A stretch of DNA of 64,000 bases from CAIYRG01 sp964446945 (GCA_964446945.1 CAYUQO010000002.1:310001-374000), one strand, 5' to 3'; positions 16,026 to 24,880 are shown, counted from the first letter of the stretch. Notes: generated by a model from the sequence alone, not told the origin. Numbers and translations: made by a program.

Positions 16026-16571
16026 ATGACCATTCTTGACGAACGCGACGTCGCCCATAAGGGCCAGAACACCGCGAGTTTTCGCATCGAAGACATCGCC
16101 AATTCCGCGAGCTTCCGCGAGCTTTATCAAAACGCGCCCAATGTTGTGGCGGCGGAGGATCAGCCTTTTGAAAATTCACCCGATGGGCTGATCAAACATC
16201 TGGTGCACGAGAAAATGGGCACGCGCGAGCAATGCGTCGATGCCTATATGCTCTTCATCAAGGAAGGCAGCCGCTCCGGCAAGCACCGGCATATGTGGGA
16301 AGAGGTGATCTTCGTCGCCGAAGGTTCCGGCTACGACCTGCACTGGGACGTGAAATTCGACTGCATCGAGACCTATCACTGGGATTGGGAAAAAGAGCCG
16401 CGGAAGTTCGAGTGGCAGCGTGGTGATTTCATCTACATCCCGCCATTCTCGATCCATCAGCACTTCAACAGCGGCAAGACGGAAGCGCGGTTGATCGTGA
16501 TCAACAACCGGATCGTCAAAACCATGGGCTTCAACTGGCTCGACCAGATCGAAAACGCCCCGGGATTTTGA
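16026..16571 (+). CDS. cupin-domain protein B
   Basis: Protein of 181 aa, also a single cupin, preceded by a GGAG ribosome site. The metal-binding blocks are RSGKHRHMWEEVIFVAEGSG and GDFIYIPPFSIHQHFN; the His-x-His-x4-Glu pattern of block one is better conserved than in cupin A. The tail ends in a conserved-looking NRIVKTMGFNWLDQIE segment. It is co-transcribed with cupin A (21 nt gap). Ring-cleaving or decarboxylating activity is possible given the UbiD-like, amidase and dehydrogenase genes next door, but the sequence alone does not decide it. Confidence 0.8.
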   Translation: MTILDERDVAHKGQNTASFRIEDIANSASFRELYQNAPNVVAAEDQPFENSPDGLIKHLVHEKMGTREQCVDAYMLFIKEGSRSGKHRHMWEEVIFVAEGSGYDLHWDVKFDCIETYHWDWEKEPRKFEWQRGDFIYIPPFSIHQHFNSGKTEARLIVINNRIVKTMGFNWLDQIENAPGF

Positions 16572-16592
16572 GTAGACTCTGATGCAGGCTTT

Positions 16593-16614
16593 CCTCCCCC
16601 GTTTACGGGGGAGG
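16593..16614. repeat. GC-rich hairpin, REP-like element
   Basis: A 10-bp perfect inverted repeat (CCTCCCCCGT, two-base loop, ACGGGGGAGG) in the 100-nt gap between cupin B and the transporter gene, followed by a second G-rich run to about 16640. There is no T-tract, so it is not a typical terminator. A similar unit (CCTCCCC ... GGGGAGG) recurs at 57848-57869 and a related one at 20878, which suggests a dispersed extragenic repeat family. Confidence 0.6.
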
Positions 16615-16671
16615 GGGACCGCGCAGCGGTGGAGGGGGGACGTCCCTCAATAGAGCGAGGCGGCGCCATAA

Positions 16672-18693
16672 ATGGCCGGGCAATTTGGAATGGCGATACA
16701 GGCGCTTCAGCTCTTGCTGGAGTGGCACCACCTCGTCGTCCTGCTGCTCGGCGTGTTCATCGGTCTCGCCATCGGCTGCCTTCCCGGCCTCGGCGGCGTC
16801 GTCGCGCTCGCGGTGTTGATTCCGTTCACGTACAATCTTGATGCGCCGACCTCCTTCGCCTTGCTGCTCGGAGTCGCCGCAGTCACCACGACATCCGATC
16901 TGATTCCGGCGGTGCTGTTCGGCGTGCCGGGCACGGTTGGCGCGGCGGCAACCACCATCGATGGCCATCAGATGGCGCGGCAGGGCAAGGCCGGGCGCGC
17001 ATTCGGTGCGGGTTTTGTTGCTGCCGCTTTGGGCGGGTTGTTCGGGGCGCTGGTGTTGGCGCTCGCGGTACCGCTGCTGCAGCCGGTCATGCTGGCCATC
17101 GGTTCACCCGAACTGCTCGCCTTCAGCATTTTCGGTCTTTCCATGGTCGCGACATTGTCCGGTCGCGCGCCGCTGAAGGGACTCACCGCCGCCGGGATCG
17201 GGTTGATGATCTCGATGATCGGGTCCGGAACGCAGACCGGCACGCTGCGCTGGACCTTTGGCTGGCTCTATCTGTTTGACGGTGTGCCGCTGATTCCGGT
17301 GACGCTGGGTTTGTTCGCGCTGCCCGAACTCGCCGATCTTGCGATCAACCGCAAGAGCATCGCCGGCGACAATGCCGTGTCGGTGAAACTGTCGAGCCAG
17401 TGGGAAGGCGTGCGCGATGTCTTCCGCAACTGGTGGCTCGTGCTGCGATGCAGCGCGATGGGAACCGCGCTCGGCGTGGTGCCCGGCATCGGATCGGCGG
17501 TCATCGACTGGATCGTTTACGGCTATGCGCTGCGCACGGAGAAAAATCCCGAACGCTTTGGCCAGGGTGATGTGCGCGGCGTGATCGCCCCGGAATCGTC
17601 CAACAATGCCAAGGAAGGCGGGCATCTGGTGCCCACGATCGCGTTCGGGATTCCCGCGGGCGCGTCGATGACATTGCTGCTCGGCGCATTCCTGCTGCAC
17701 GGACTGACGCCCGGCCCGGACATGCTGACGAAAAATCTCGATGTCACCTATTCGATCATCTGGAGTCTGACGCTCGCGCATGTTTTCGGTACGCTGATTT
17801 GTCTCGTTGGCGCAAAGCAACTCGCGCGCTTTGCCGAAATGCGTCACCAGATCCTGCTGCCGCTGATCATGCCGGTGGTGCTGGTCGCAACCTTCCAGGC
17901 GACACGAAGCTGGGGCGATCTCTATTTCCTGCTGTTCTTCGGCACGCTCGGCTGGATCATGAAGCGCTTCGGCTGGCCGCGGCCGCCAATGGTGCTGGGT
18001 TACGTGCTCGGGCCAATCTTCGAACGCTACCTGTTCCTGTCGCTGCAGATTTACGGCGCGCGTTGGGTTTATCGGCCGGTTGTGATTGCCATCGCCGTAC
18101 TGATCGTGTGGGCGCTGTATCGCCCGCTGACCGAAACCGTCCGGCGTCTCGCGCATGAGTTCACGCATCTTTCGCGCGCGCATCTCAAGGTGAAACCGCA
18201 GGCGTGGTTCACGCTCGCGCTGGTCGCCCTCATTGTCGCTGCCCTGATCACGTCGTCAGATTGGCCAGCCATCGAACAGATCGTGCCGCGCACCGCCTGC
18301 TGGGCCGCACTGATTGTCGCCGTGTTGAATCTCGTCACGGAATTGTTCGGCGCCGATCAGGCGGCCGCATCCGTCAGCATGCACGGGCCGAAGCAGGAGA
18401 CGATGAGCGTCCCGCCGCGCATCGCGGTTACGCGCGCGGTGGAATTTTTGCTCTGGCTGGTCGGGCTCGTCGCACTCGCCGCACTAATCGGCTTCATTCC
18501 CGCGATTGCCGTGTTCGTGTTCATCTATATGGGCTTTGGCTTCAAGGAGAAGCTGCCCCGTTGCGCGATCTTCGCTGTCGCGATGGGCATATTCTGCTGG
18601 GCCGTGTTTGACCGCGCTCTGTCCGTTCCCTGGCCGCAGGCAGTGCTGGGCGATATGGTCCCGATATTGCGCGACGCGACCGGACTGATGTAG
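16672..18693 (+). CDS. tripartite tricarboxylate transporter, TctA-TctB fusion
   Basis: Inner-membrane carboxylate transporter of 673 aa. Residues 1 to about 500 are the TctA permease (IGCLPGLGGVVALAVLIPFTY, VLFGVPGTVGAAATTIDGHQ, the second half repeating VVPGIGSAVIDWIVYG and AFGIPAGASMTLLLG). Residues about 510-673 resemble the small TctB subunit with four hydrophobic helices. The two are usually separate genes, so this is a fusion. The periplasmic binding protein TctC, needed by known systems, is not nearby. It lies downstream of the two cupins and probably imports the substrate of this locus. Confidence 0.88.
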   Translation: MAGQFGMAIQALQLLLEWHHLVVLLLGVFIGLAIGCLPGLGGVVALAVLIPFTYNLDAPTSFALLLGVAAVTTTSDLIPAVLFGVPGTVGAAATTIDGHQMARQGKAGRAFGAGFVAAALGGLFGALVLALAVPLLQPVMLAIGSPELLAFSIFGLSMVATLSGRAPLKGLTAAGIGLMISMIGSGTQTGTLRWTFGWLYLFDGVPLIPVTLGLFALPELADLAINRKSIAGDNAVSVKLSSQWEGVRDVFRNWWLVLRCSAMGTALGVVPGIGSAVIDWIVYGYALRTEKNPERFGQGDVRGVIAPESSNNAKEGGHLVPTIAFGIPAGASMTLLLGAFLLHGLTPGPDMLTKNLDVTYSIIWSLTLAHVFGTLICLVGAKQLARFAEMRHQILLPLIMPVVLVATFQATRSWGDLYFLLFFGTLGWIMKRFGWPRPPMVLGYVLGPIFERYLFLSLQIYGARWVYRPVVIAIAVLIVWALYRPLTETVRRLAHEFTHLSRAHLKVKPQAWFTLALVALIVAALITSSDWPAIEQIVPRTACWAALIVAVLNLVTELFGADQAAASVSMHGPKQETMSVPPRIAVTRAVEFLLWLVGLVALAALIGFIPAIAVFVFIYMGFGFKEKLPRCAIFAVAMGIFCWAVFDRALSVPWPQAVLGDMVPILRDATGLM

Positions 18694-18700
18694 CTCGAAG

Positions 18701-19654
18701 CTATTTCGCGCGGCCGAGATAGCCTTGGGCGATCATTGGTATGGCATAGACGGTATGCGCCGTCGGCAGCTTGCTTTCCACGCCGTTCGCGTCTTTGGCG
18801 CCGCGTGTAACAATGTACAGCGTCTTTTTTTCCGGCCCTGAAAACGCGACGCTGGTGACAATGCGCGGCGACGGAATCTCGCCAATGAATTTGCCGTCGG
18901 GACTGAGGATCTGCACGCCGCTCTGCGTCGAGACATAGACACGGCCCGCAGAGTCCACCGTCATGCCGTCACCATTGACGCCCTGGCCCTGGAGCTTGTC
19001 CGATTCGTGCCGGTTATTGCTGCCGGTGCCATCGGGGCGAAGCTGGATGACGACAATGTCGTCGCGATTGGAAACGTAAAGCGTCTTCTCATCCGGCGAG
19101 AGCGCGATGCCATTGGCGCGCATGCCGTCGCCAAAACTGAACATCTTGCCGTCGGGCGCGAGGTAATAGACCCCGGGCCACGGCGTTCTGCGGCTTTCGG
19201 TGATGTACAGCCCGCCGCGCTTTTCCACCACGAGATCGGCCGCACCCCTGAACGCCGCGCCGTAATAATTGTCGGTGAGAACCTTATGGTCCGGCGTCAG
19301 GATCGCCACGGAAGGATGGTCGCGCAGCACGGCGACGATGCGCCCCTGATAATCGATGCCGAGGGATCCCGCCGCGTCGGTATTCTCGACCACCACCGAG
19401 GTTTTTCCGTCCGCAGAGATCTTCCGTACACGGTTGACTTCGCGCTGGGCGAAAATCACCCCGCCATCGGGCGTGCCGACGATGCCATCGGCGTCATCGC
19501 CGGACCAGACCGCTTTCCATTGCGCACCGGCTTCCACGATCCCCGGAATGGCGGAGATACTGACCGCACGCTCGGCACGTGGCGCAGGCGCCTGGGCAAA
19601 AGCGGGCGCGCTGATGAGAAGGGCAGCAGTTACGGCAAATGCGCGGCTGAGCAT
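18701..19654 (-). CDS. exported SMP-30/gluconolactonase-type beta-propeller
   Basis: Protein of 317 aa with an N-terminal signal peptide (MLSRAFAVTAALLISAPAFAQ) and a six-bladed propeller. SMP-30 hallmarks are visible in ANGIALSPDEKTLYVSN and GMTVDSAGRVYVS. Family members are calcium-dependent lactonases, but the acidic metal ligands were not all assigned here. The start at 19652-19654 follows a GGAG; the reading frame continues 400 nt upstream, but only this start gives a signal peptide. It is convergent with the TctAB fusion (7 nt gap) and divergent from the next propeller gene. Confidence 0.82.
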   Translation of the reverse strand: MLSRAFAVTAALLISAPAFAQAPAPRAERAVSISAIPGIVEAGAQWKAVWSGDDADGIVGTPDGGVIFAQREVNRVRKISADGKTSVVVENTDAAGSLGIDYQGRIVAVLRDHPSVAILTPDHKVLTDNYYGAAFRGAADLVVEKRGGLYITESRRTPWPGVYYLAPDGKMFSFGDGMRANGIALSPDEKTLYVSNRDDIVVIQLRPDGTGSNNRHESDKLQGQGVNGDGMTVDSAGRVYVSTQSGVQILSPDGKFIGEIPSPRIVTSVAFSGPEKKTLYIVTRGAKDANGVESKLPTAHTVYAIPMIAQGYLGRAK

Positions 19655-19787
19655 GGGCGAAACTCCGGAATGCCGGATGAAGAATAGCGGTACCGCGGCA
19701 GGGATTCGACTCGCTTTCGCCCGTTGCCCAAATTGCCCAAACAGCGCATGCTTGTTGCTGAACCATGTGCCGCCTGGGAGGGAAGCC

Positions 19788-20861
19788 ATGAAAAATCTTG
19801 CATTCGCAGTCGCATTGACAATCTCCGCGACCGCCGCTGCATTGCCGCAGACTTCGGTTGCGCAGGGCCGTGCGCTGCCGACATTCGAAGTGGACAAGAA
19901 CTGGCCAAAACTGCCGGCCGGTATGAAAATCGGCGATGTGTCGAGCATCGCGATCGACGCACAGGGCAATGCCTGGGCGTTGAGCCGCCCGCGGACGCTG
20001 AAGGGCGACGACAAGGCGCACGCAGCCCCGCCGATCACCATCTTCGATCCGAACGGCAATTACATCCGCGGCTGGGGCGGTGACGGGCAGGGCTATCAAT
20101 GGCCCGAGCGCGAACACGGCATCACCATCGACTACAAAGGCTTTGTCTGGCTTGGCGGCAATTCCTGCCCGACCAATGGCCTGCCGGGTCTGCGTCCGGT
20201 GGCCGACGACCAGCTCCTGAAATTCACCCAGGACGGGAAATTCGTGCTGCAAATCGGGCACAGCAATCAGAGCAAGGGCAATGCCGACACGGCGAACCTG
20301 CATCGCCCGGCCGATGTGCAGATCGATCCGCAAACAGATGAACTTTTCGTTGCCGATGGTTACGGCAATCACCGGGTCGCGGTGTTCGACGCGAATACCG
20401 GCAAGTTCAAGCGCATGTGGGGCGCGTTCGGCAACAAACCGGTGGACGCCGATTCCTGCGCAATCATCAGCTACAAGGAATTCAAGGAACCCGGCCCGCA
20501 GCAATTCAGCATCGTGCACGCCATCCGCGTGTCGAAGGACGGCATGGTCTATGTCGCCGACCGCGAGAACCGCCGGGTTCAGGAATTCGACCGCAACGGC
20601 AAATTCATCAAGCAGATCATGCGTACCGATGCGATTTTCGCGCGCAATCTCGCGTTCTCGCCCGACCAGCAATTCCTCTATACGGGTTACGGCAAGGGAA
20701 TCGCGATCATCGACGCCAAAACCCTGGAATACCTCGGCCAAATTCAGCCGCCGGGAATCCTCGGAGCCGGGCACCACATCCAGACCGACCAGAAGGGCAA
20801 TATCTACATCGCGCAAACGGGCGCCGGCATGCAGCGGTTGTTGTTCAAGGGGATGAAGTAA
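19788..20861 (+). CDS. exported NHL-type beta-propeller protein A
   Basis: Protein of 357 aa with a signal peptide (MKNLAFAVALTISATAAA ... VAQG) after a strong GGGAGGG ribosome site. The body has NHL-like repeats with the recurrent pattern FDPNGNYIRGWGG, LFVADGYGNHRVAVFD, VYVADRENRRVQEFD. The fold serves as a binding scaffold or as lyase/lactonase in other families; no catalytic set can be assigned. It resembles the propeller at 27074 in the opening segment (FEVDKNWPKLP versus FEADLSWPKPLP) and in repeat texture, so the two are paralogues. Confidence 0.8.
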   Translation: MKNLAFAVALTISATAAALPQTSVAQGRALPTFEVDKNWPKLPAGMKIGDVSSIAIDAQGNAWALSRPRTLKGDDKAHAAPPITIFDPNGNYIRGWGGDGQGYQWPEREHGITIDYKGFVWLGGNSCPTNGLPGLRPVADDQLLKFTQDGKFVLQIGHSNQSKGNADTANLHRPADVQIDPQTDELFVADGYGNHRVAVFDANTGKFKRMWGAFGNKPVDADSCAIISYKEFKEPGPQQFSIVHAIRVSKDGMVYVADRENRRVQEFDRNGKFIKQIMRTDAIFARNLAFSPDQQFLYTGYGKGIAIIDAKTLEYLGQIQPPGILGAGHHIQTDQKGNIYIAQTGAGMQRLLFKGMK

Positions 20862-21219
20862 ACCCGAACCAATATTGCCTCTCCCCCTGAGGGAGAGGGA
20901 CGCCGCGCCCGCACTTGCGGAACGCAAGTGCGCACTGGCGCGGCTGGGTGAGGGGAACGGCCAGCAAAAGTCGCGCGGCCTTTTCGCGGAAAACTCTTTA
21001 CCAGGTGCAGGGATAGGACTATACTTTCAGCCAGAGTTGGTTTCTGCGCCCGACGCGCAAAACAGCGCTCACCTATCTGAGAACACGTCGTCCAGCGGCA
21101 GCGACGCCGTCTGCCGAATTTCTAACACTTCGTCTAACAGTCTGAACCGGCGCAAAGCCAGGTATTCCCTGACTTCTGACGTTCTGACACTTTGATCAGG
21201 GCACTTGCACAACCATGAC
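20862..21219. repeat. gene-free stretch with paired REP-like hairpins
   Basis: No gene is supported in this 358-nt stretch. Its first part holds a structured element: CCTCTCCC/GGGAGAGG at 20878-20898, then a 9-bp perfect stem GCACTTGCG/CGCAAGTGC at 20911-20931, enclosed by CGCCGCGCC ... GGCGCGGC and a closing GGGTGAGGGG by 20954. This layout is that of dispersed extragenic repeats. The remainder (about 20960-21219) shows no clear signal. A 106-codon open frame through the hairpins has no family features and is not called. Confidence 0.6.
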
Positions 21220-21630
21220 TCACTCCGCAGGTCCCTTCAGTTCAACAACATTGCCGTCGGGATCGGTGATGTAGATCGAGGGGCCATATCCTTTGGCGCC
21301 GTACCGGCGGCCGGATTCACCGAGGGCAATGCCATGCGCCTGCAGATGAGTGCGGATCGCAGCGTCATCGAACGGTTCAACATCCAGCGCAAAGTGATCG
21401 ACGTTGCGGCCCTCGTTTCCCGCCGCTGCTCCGCCTGCGCGACCGAGTTTGCCGGTGAGCGGGACGAGATCGATCAGCGATGAACCGGCGCGAAGCTGGG
21501 CCAGCCCGATATCGTCCTGCAGCTTTTCAACCGTGCAGCCGAGGCCATCAACATAGAAGGCCAGACTGCGGGTGATGTCGGTGATGCGGAGCACCACATG
21601 ATCGATTGCGAGAAGTTTGAACGGCGGCAT
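21220..21630 (-). CDS. VOC-superfamily (glyoxalase/bleomycin resistance) protein
   Basis: Protein of 136 aa with the two beta-alpha-beta-beta-beta modules of the vicinal oxygen chelate fold. The first begins AIDHVVLRITDITRSLAFY, the second NVDHFALDVEPFD, and the C-terminus carries the metal glutamate in ITDPDGNVVELKG. Members are glyoxalases, dioxygenases, epimerases or resistance proteins. The ATG at 21630 is favoured over a GTG at 21639 because GGTGGAG sits about 8 nt before the ATG but abuts the GTG. It is translated just after the Pht5-like gene, the coding regions overlapping or nearly touching. Confidence 0.85.
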   Translation of the reverse strand: MPPFKLLAIDHVVLRITDITRSLAFYVDGLGCTVEKLQDDIGLAQLRAGSSLIDLVPLTGKLGRAGGAAAGNEGRNVDHFALDVEPFDDAAIRTHLQAHGIALGESGRRYGAKGYGPSIYITDPDGNVVELKGPAE

Positions 21631-21635
21631 CAGAA

Positions 21636-22598
21636 TCACTCCACCGGCACGAATAATTCATCAGGCGTGACCAGCCGCGGCGCCAGCCCCTGTTCGTGCA
21701 CATAACGGCACAGCGCCTGCAGGGTCGGGCGATTGGATTCGAGCCCGTAGGGCCAATAATCCCGGCCCAGAATGCGCCGGCTTTCTTCGACATGATCGAT
21801 GAGCCAGGGCAGCGTCGAGACCAGCGCATCTGTATCGTAGAGCGCTTCGGTCGCCATATCGCGGGCTTCGACAAAGGCGCGGTATAGACTCGTCGCGATC
21901 CAGGGATGCGACTCAAAAACGGCTTTCCGCATCGCCACGATATGCATGATCGGAAATATGCCGGTGCGGCGAAAATAATCCTGCTCTTGCGCTTTGAAAT
22001 CCGGGAACAGCCGCGCGATGCCGGGCCAGCCGGAGAGAAAAAGCTGCGGAATATAGATCGAGATCAGCGCATCGAGTTCGCCCGCCGCGAACATCTCTTC
22101 CAGGCTTTTGCCGCCGGCAAATTCCAGCGAAATATCCTTCGGCAGATTGAGTGGAATGAGTGGCTGTTCGAGAGGTTTGGCCAGGCCGCCGACAATCCAG
22201 CGCATGTCGCGCGGCGCGACACCGTAGTCGTCCTGCAGCATGCCTTTCATCATCACCACAGCGGTCGCGCCATATTGCGTTGTCCCGACGCGCTTTCCCC
22301 TGAGATCCTGCGGCGCGGAAATGCCGGCACCTTCTCGCACGTAGATGCAGGAATGGCGGAACACCCGAGATACTGGCACCGGAATCGCAACAAACGGACT
22401 GCCGCCGCGCGCGATCAGGGCAGCATGGGAGCCGAGCGAAAGTTCGGCAACATCGAATTCCTGATCATCGAGCATGCGCGGGAACAACTGCCGCGGCTTG
22501 AGCACGGAAACTGAAAGCTCAATGCCGTCCGGCTTCACCCGGCCGTCGATCAGCGGCCGCGTGCGGTCATAATCATTGCATGCCAGCGTCAGTTTCAT
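21636..22598 (-). CDS. 4,5-dihydroxyphthalate decarboxylase-like protein
   Basis: Protein of 320 aa with a type 2 periplasmic-binding-protein fold but no signal peptide, opening with LTLACNDYDRTRPLIDGRVKPDGI, the hallmark of the 4,5-dihydroxyphthalate decarboxylase (Pht5/PhtD) family. Similarity to NMT1/sulfonate binding proteins is general (DLRGKRVGTTQYGATAVVMMKG). Known members decarboxylate an aromatic dicarboxylate to protocatechuate, but many homologues have unknown roles. It is paired with a VOC protein, as in some aromatic ring-cleavage clusters, and divergent from an ABM-domain gene. Confidence 0.78.
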   Translation of the reverse strand: MKLTLACNDYDRTRPLIDGRVKPDGIELSVSVLKPRQLFPRMLDDQEFDVAELSLGSHAALIARGGSPFVAIPVPVSRVFRHSCIYVREGAGISAPQDLRGKRVGTTQYGATAVVMMKGMLQDDYGVAPRDMRWIVGGLAKPLEQPLIPLNLPKDISLEFAGGKSLEEMFAAGELDALISIYIPQLFLSGWPGIARLFPDFKAQEQDYFRRTGIFPIMHIVAMRKAVFESHPWIATSLYRAFVEARDMATEALYDTDALVSTLPWLIDHVEESRRILGRDYWPYGLESNRPTLQALCRYVHEQGLAPRLVTPDELFVPVE

Positions 22599-22659
22599 GT
22601 CCGCACTCGCCCTCCGTGCCAGTCAGAGTATGATGGGACAGAGCCACAGGAAAGCGAAC

Positions 22660-23004
22660 ATGATCGCGGTGATATTTGAAGTGCGGATCGCCGACGGGCG
22701 ACAGCAGGACTATCTCGCTATCGCGGCAGATTTGCGCGCTGAACTGGAAGCGATCGACGGTTTTCTCTCGGTCGAGCGTTTCGCCAGTCTGAGCGATCCC
22801 AGTAAACTGCTGTCGCTGTCGTTCTGGCGCGACGAGGAGTCCGTGCAGCGCTGGCGGACTTCGTCCCGCCATCGCATGGCGCAGCGCGCCGGGCGTGAGG
22901 GAATTTTCCGCGATTATCGGCTGCGGGTTGCAGCGGTGTTGCGCGATTACGGAATGCGCGACCGCGAGCAGGTACCGCCGGATTCCAAAGGCGTTCTGGC
23001 GTGA
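22660..23004 (+). CDS. antibiotic biosynthesis monooxygenase-domain (ABM) protein
   Basis: Small ferredoxin-like-fold protein of 114 aa. Family traits are MIAVIFEVRI at the start, ELEAIDGFLSVERF in the middle, and SFWRDEESVQRWR before the C-terminal strand. ABM proteins include cofactor-free monooxygenases and haem-degrading enzymes; many are unassigned. The start at ATG 22660 follows AGGAAAG; the frame is open 84 nt further, but that part would overlap the divergent gene. It overlaps the next gene by GTGA, so the two are translationally coupled. Confidence 0.82.
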   Translation: MIAVIFEVRIADGRQQDYLAIAADLRAELEAIDGFLSVERFASLSDPSKLLSLSFWRDEESVQRWRTSSRHRMAQRAGREGIFRDYRLRVAAVLRDYGMRDREQVPPDSKGVLA

Positions 23005-23849
23005 CGCCCTCAGTCGCCATTATTGCACCCGGCGCGATGGGTAGCGCCGTGGCGCGGCGGCTGCACGACAATCGCGTCCGGGTGCTCACGTCGCTGCAAG
23101 GACGCACACCGGAAAGCGCGAGCCGCGCGCTGAGCGCCGGAATGAGTGACGTTGCACGATCCGAATTGGTGCAGGCGGACATCTTGCTGTCGATCGTGCC
23201 GCCGGGAAGCGCGGTGACGCTGGCCGAAGAGCTGGCCGCAGTGTTCGCGCGTGCCGCGCGCACGCCGCTTTATGTCGACTGCAATGCGATCAATCCGCAA
23301 ACAGCGGCGCGAGTCGCGGACATCGTTCGCGCCGCCGGAATGGATTATGTCGATGCCGGCATTATCGGCGGTCCGCCCAGGCGCGGCTATGACGGCCCGG
23401 TTTTCTATCTTTCAGGCGAAGGCGCGGACAAAGTTCTCGCACTGCGTGATTTCGGTCTGGACTGCCGGGTGCTGAGCGGCAGCCCGTTCGCCGCATCCGC
23501 CCTGAAAATGTCCTATGCTGGAATCACCAAAGGACTGACGGCGCTCGCATCCATGATGATCATCGGCGCGGCAAATGCCGGTGCGGCTGATGAATTGGGT
23601 GCCGAACTCGCACACAGCCAGCCTGCGCTACTTGCGTGGTTCGGACGGCAGATTCCCTCCATGTTCCCCAAAGCGTACCGCTGGATCGCGGAAATGGAAG
23701 AAATCGCTGAGTTCGTGAAGCCGCAGCCGGATGCAGAAAGGCTATTTCGCTCCGTGGCCGGTTTTTACGCGCATATCGCGGAAAATCGGGGTGCGCCGGA
23801 CGTGAAGAGCCTTTCCGGCTTTTTCGAAATCGCAAAACCGGATCAATAG
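23001..23849 (+). CDS. NAD(P)-dependent oxidoreductase, 6-phosphogluconate dehydrogenase-like with DUF1932-type C-terminus
   Basis: Protein of 282 aa with an N-terminal Rossmann domain (VAIIAPGAMGSAVARRL) and an all-helical C-terminal half beginning near residue 165 (SALKMSYAGITKGLTALASMM). That half resembles the DUF1932 domain found in phosphogluconate-dehydrogenase-like proteins. The GTG start overlaps the stop of the ABM gene by 4 nt. The substrate is probably a beta-hydroxyacid or a related compound, not determinable here. Its 3' end overlaps the convergent DUF2231 gene by 7 nt. Confidence 0.83.
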   Translation: MTPSVAIIAPGAMGSAVARRLHDNRVRVLTSLQGRTPESASRALSAGMSDVARSELVQADILLSIVPPGSAVTLAEELAAVFARAARTPLYVDCNAINPQTAARVADIVRAAGMDYVDAGIIGGPPRRGYDGPVFYLSGEGADKVLALRDFGLDCRVLSGSPFAASALKMSYAGITKGLTALASMMIIGAANAGAADELGAELAHSQPALLAWFGRQIPSMFPKAYRWIAEMEEIAEFVKPQPDAERLFRSVAGFYAHIAENRGAPDVKSLSGFFEIAKPDQ

Positions 23850-24334
23850 TCCCGGACGCCCACCCCGTGGCGATACACCATGTTCCAGCCTTTCCACGCG
23901 GTGAAGCAAATGATCACCACGACGATGGCCGAAACCAGCGTCAGCGCGGAATTCAAACCCCGCGCCGCCCCGGCGTTGTAGCGGATGTAGAAGTTCCAGG
24001 CGGAGATCGCGACAGCGGCGAGATTGCCGCCCATGTGCCACCACACGGCGTCGAGGCGCCGAATCCGCCGGCAGCCGAAGAAATCCGTGAGGCCGGCAAT
24101 GGCCGCGAGCCCGGCAAAGACCAGCCCGGCGCCGAGCAGCCATTCGCTCGCCATCACCCAGCCGGTTCCACCCCGCGTCGCGTAACCAATGTCACAGGCG
24201 AAGGTCGCAATGAAGAATGCGATCGGGAATGGCACCAGCATCGGATGGATCGGATGGCCTTCGATGCTCGCAATGCTCCGCGGATTGGGATCTGAGGTCC
24301 TTTCCAGGGTTTCCTGGTTGGTGCGAACGTCCAT
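23843..24334 (-). CDS. DUF2231 membrane protein
   Basis: Integral membrane protein of 163 aa with four predicted hydrophobic helices. The GHPIHPMLVPFPIAFFIATF segment is the signature of the DUF2231 family, whose function is unknown; its conserved His residues suggest metal or haem binding. The start at 24332-24334 was chosen because the reading frame upstream (to 25069) overlaps two real genes on the other strand. Stand-alone transcription unit, convergent with the NAD(P) oxidoreductase and divergent from the CHRD gene. Confidence 0.8.
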   Translation of the reverse strand: MDVRTNQETLERTSDPNPRSIASIEGHPIHPMLVPFPIAFFIATFACDIGYATRGGTGWVMASEWLLGAGLVFAGLAAIAGLTDFFGCRRIRRLDAVWWHMGGNLAAVAISAWNFYIRYNAGAARGLNSALTLVSAIVVVIICFTAWKGWNMVYRHGVGVRDY

Positions 24335-24448
24335 TTTGCTCTTGTCCAATATCTCGTGATTAGAAACGTCGGCAGGGCAACGCTGTTCCGCGCTGGAACT
24401 GCCGTCCGGGGGCGGTATAATCACGCTAGAGAAGCGGGGGACGTCCTG

Positions 24449-24880
24449 ATGAGAAAACAGATGCTGGCCGCATTTGGTGCGCTGCTGCTGAGTTTTCCGG
24501 CATTTGCTGCACCGGCCGGTGACAATTATCGCACCCGGCTTTCGGTGGTTCCGATCGATGTCGCCATGCAGGCCAATGTCGCCGGGCAAGGCGCGGTTAC
24601 GGCCACGCTGCAAGGCAATCGCCTGACGGTCAGCGGAAATGCCGAAGGGCTGCGTTCGCCAGCGACGGTTGCGGAAATCCGTCGCGGACCACCGGGCATT
24701 CCCGGGCCCGTCATCCTCAATCTCGCGGTCACGAAGTCCACCACGCCCGAGATCAGCGGCACGGTCGATCTGACACCATCCATGGTGCAGGACCTGAGGA
24801 ATGGGCAACTTTATGTTCAGGTGAATTCCGAGCGCGCACCGGATGGCAATCTGCGCGGCTGGTTGATACCGGCTAAATGA
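24449..24880 (+). CDS. exported CHRD-domain protein
   Basis: Protein of 143 aa with a signal peptide (MRKQMLAAFGALLLSFPAFAAP) followed by a CHRD-like domain (VAEIRRGPPGIPGPVIL ... LYVQVNSERAPDGNLRGWL). CHRD domains are secreted beta-rich modules of unclear activity. ATG 24449 follows a GGGGG run. The PQQ dehydrogenase gene begins 34 nt later in the same direction, so the protein may be an accessory factor of that periplasmic operon. Confidence 0.75.
   Translation: MRKQMLAAFGALLLSFPAFAAPAGDNYRTRLSVVPIDVAMQANVAGQGAVTATLQGNRLTVSGNAEGLRSPATVAEIRRGPPGIPGPVILNLAVTKSTTPEISGTVDLTPSMVQDLRNGQLYVQVNSERAPDGNLRGWLIPAK

Noticed and set aside
17104..18183. 359-codon open frame antisense to the transporter
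   Set aside because: Shadow of a clear membrane-transporter gene.
20875..21195. 106-codon open frame in the gap before the VOC gene
   Set aside because: It starts within an extragenic hairpin element, has no ribosome site and no recognisable family.
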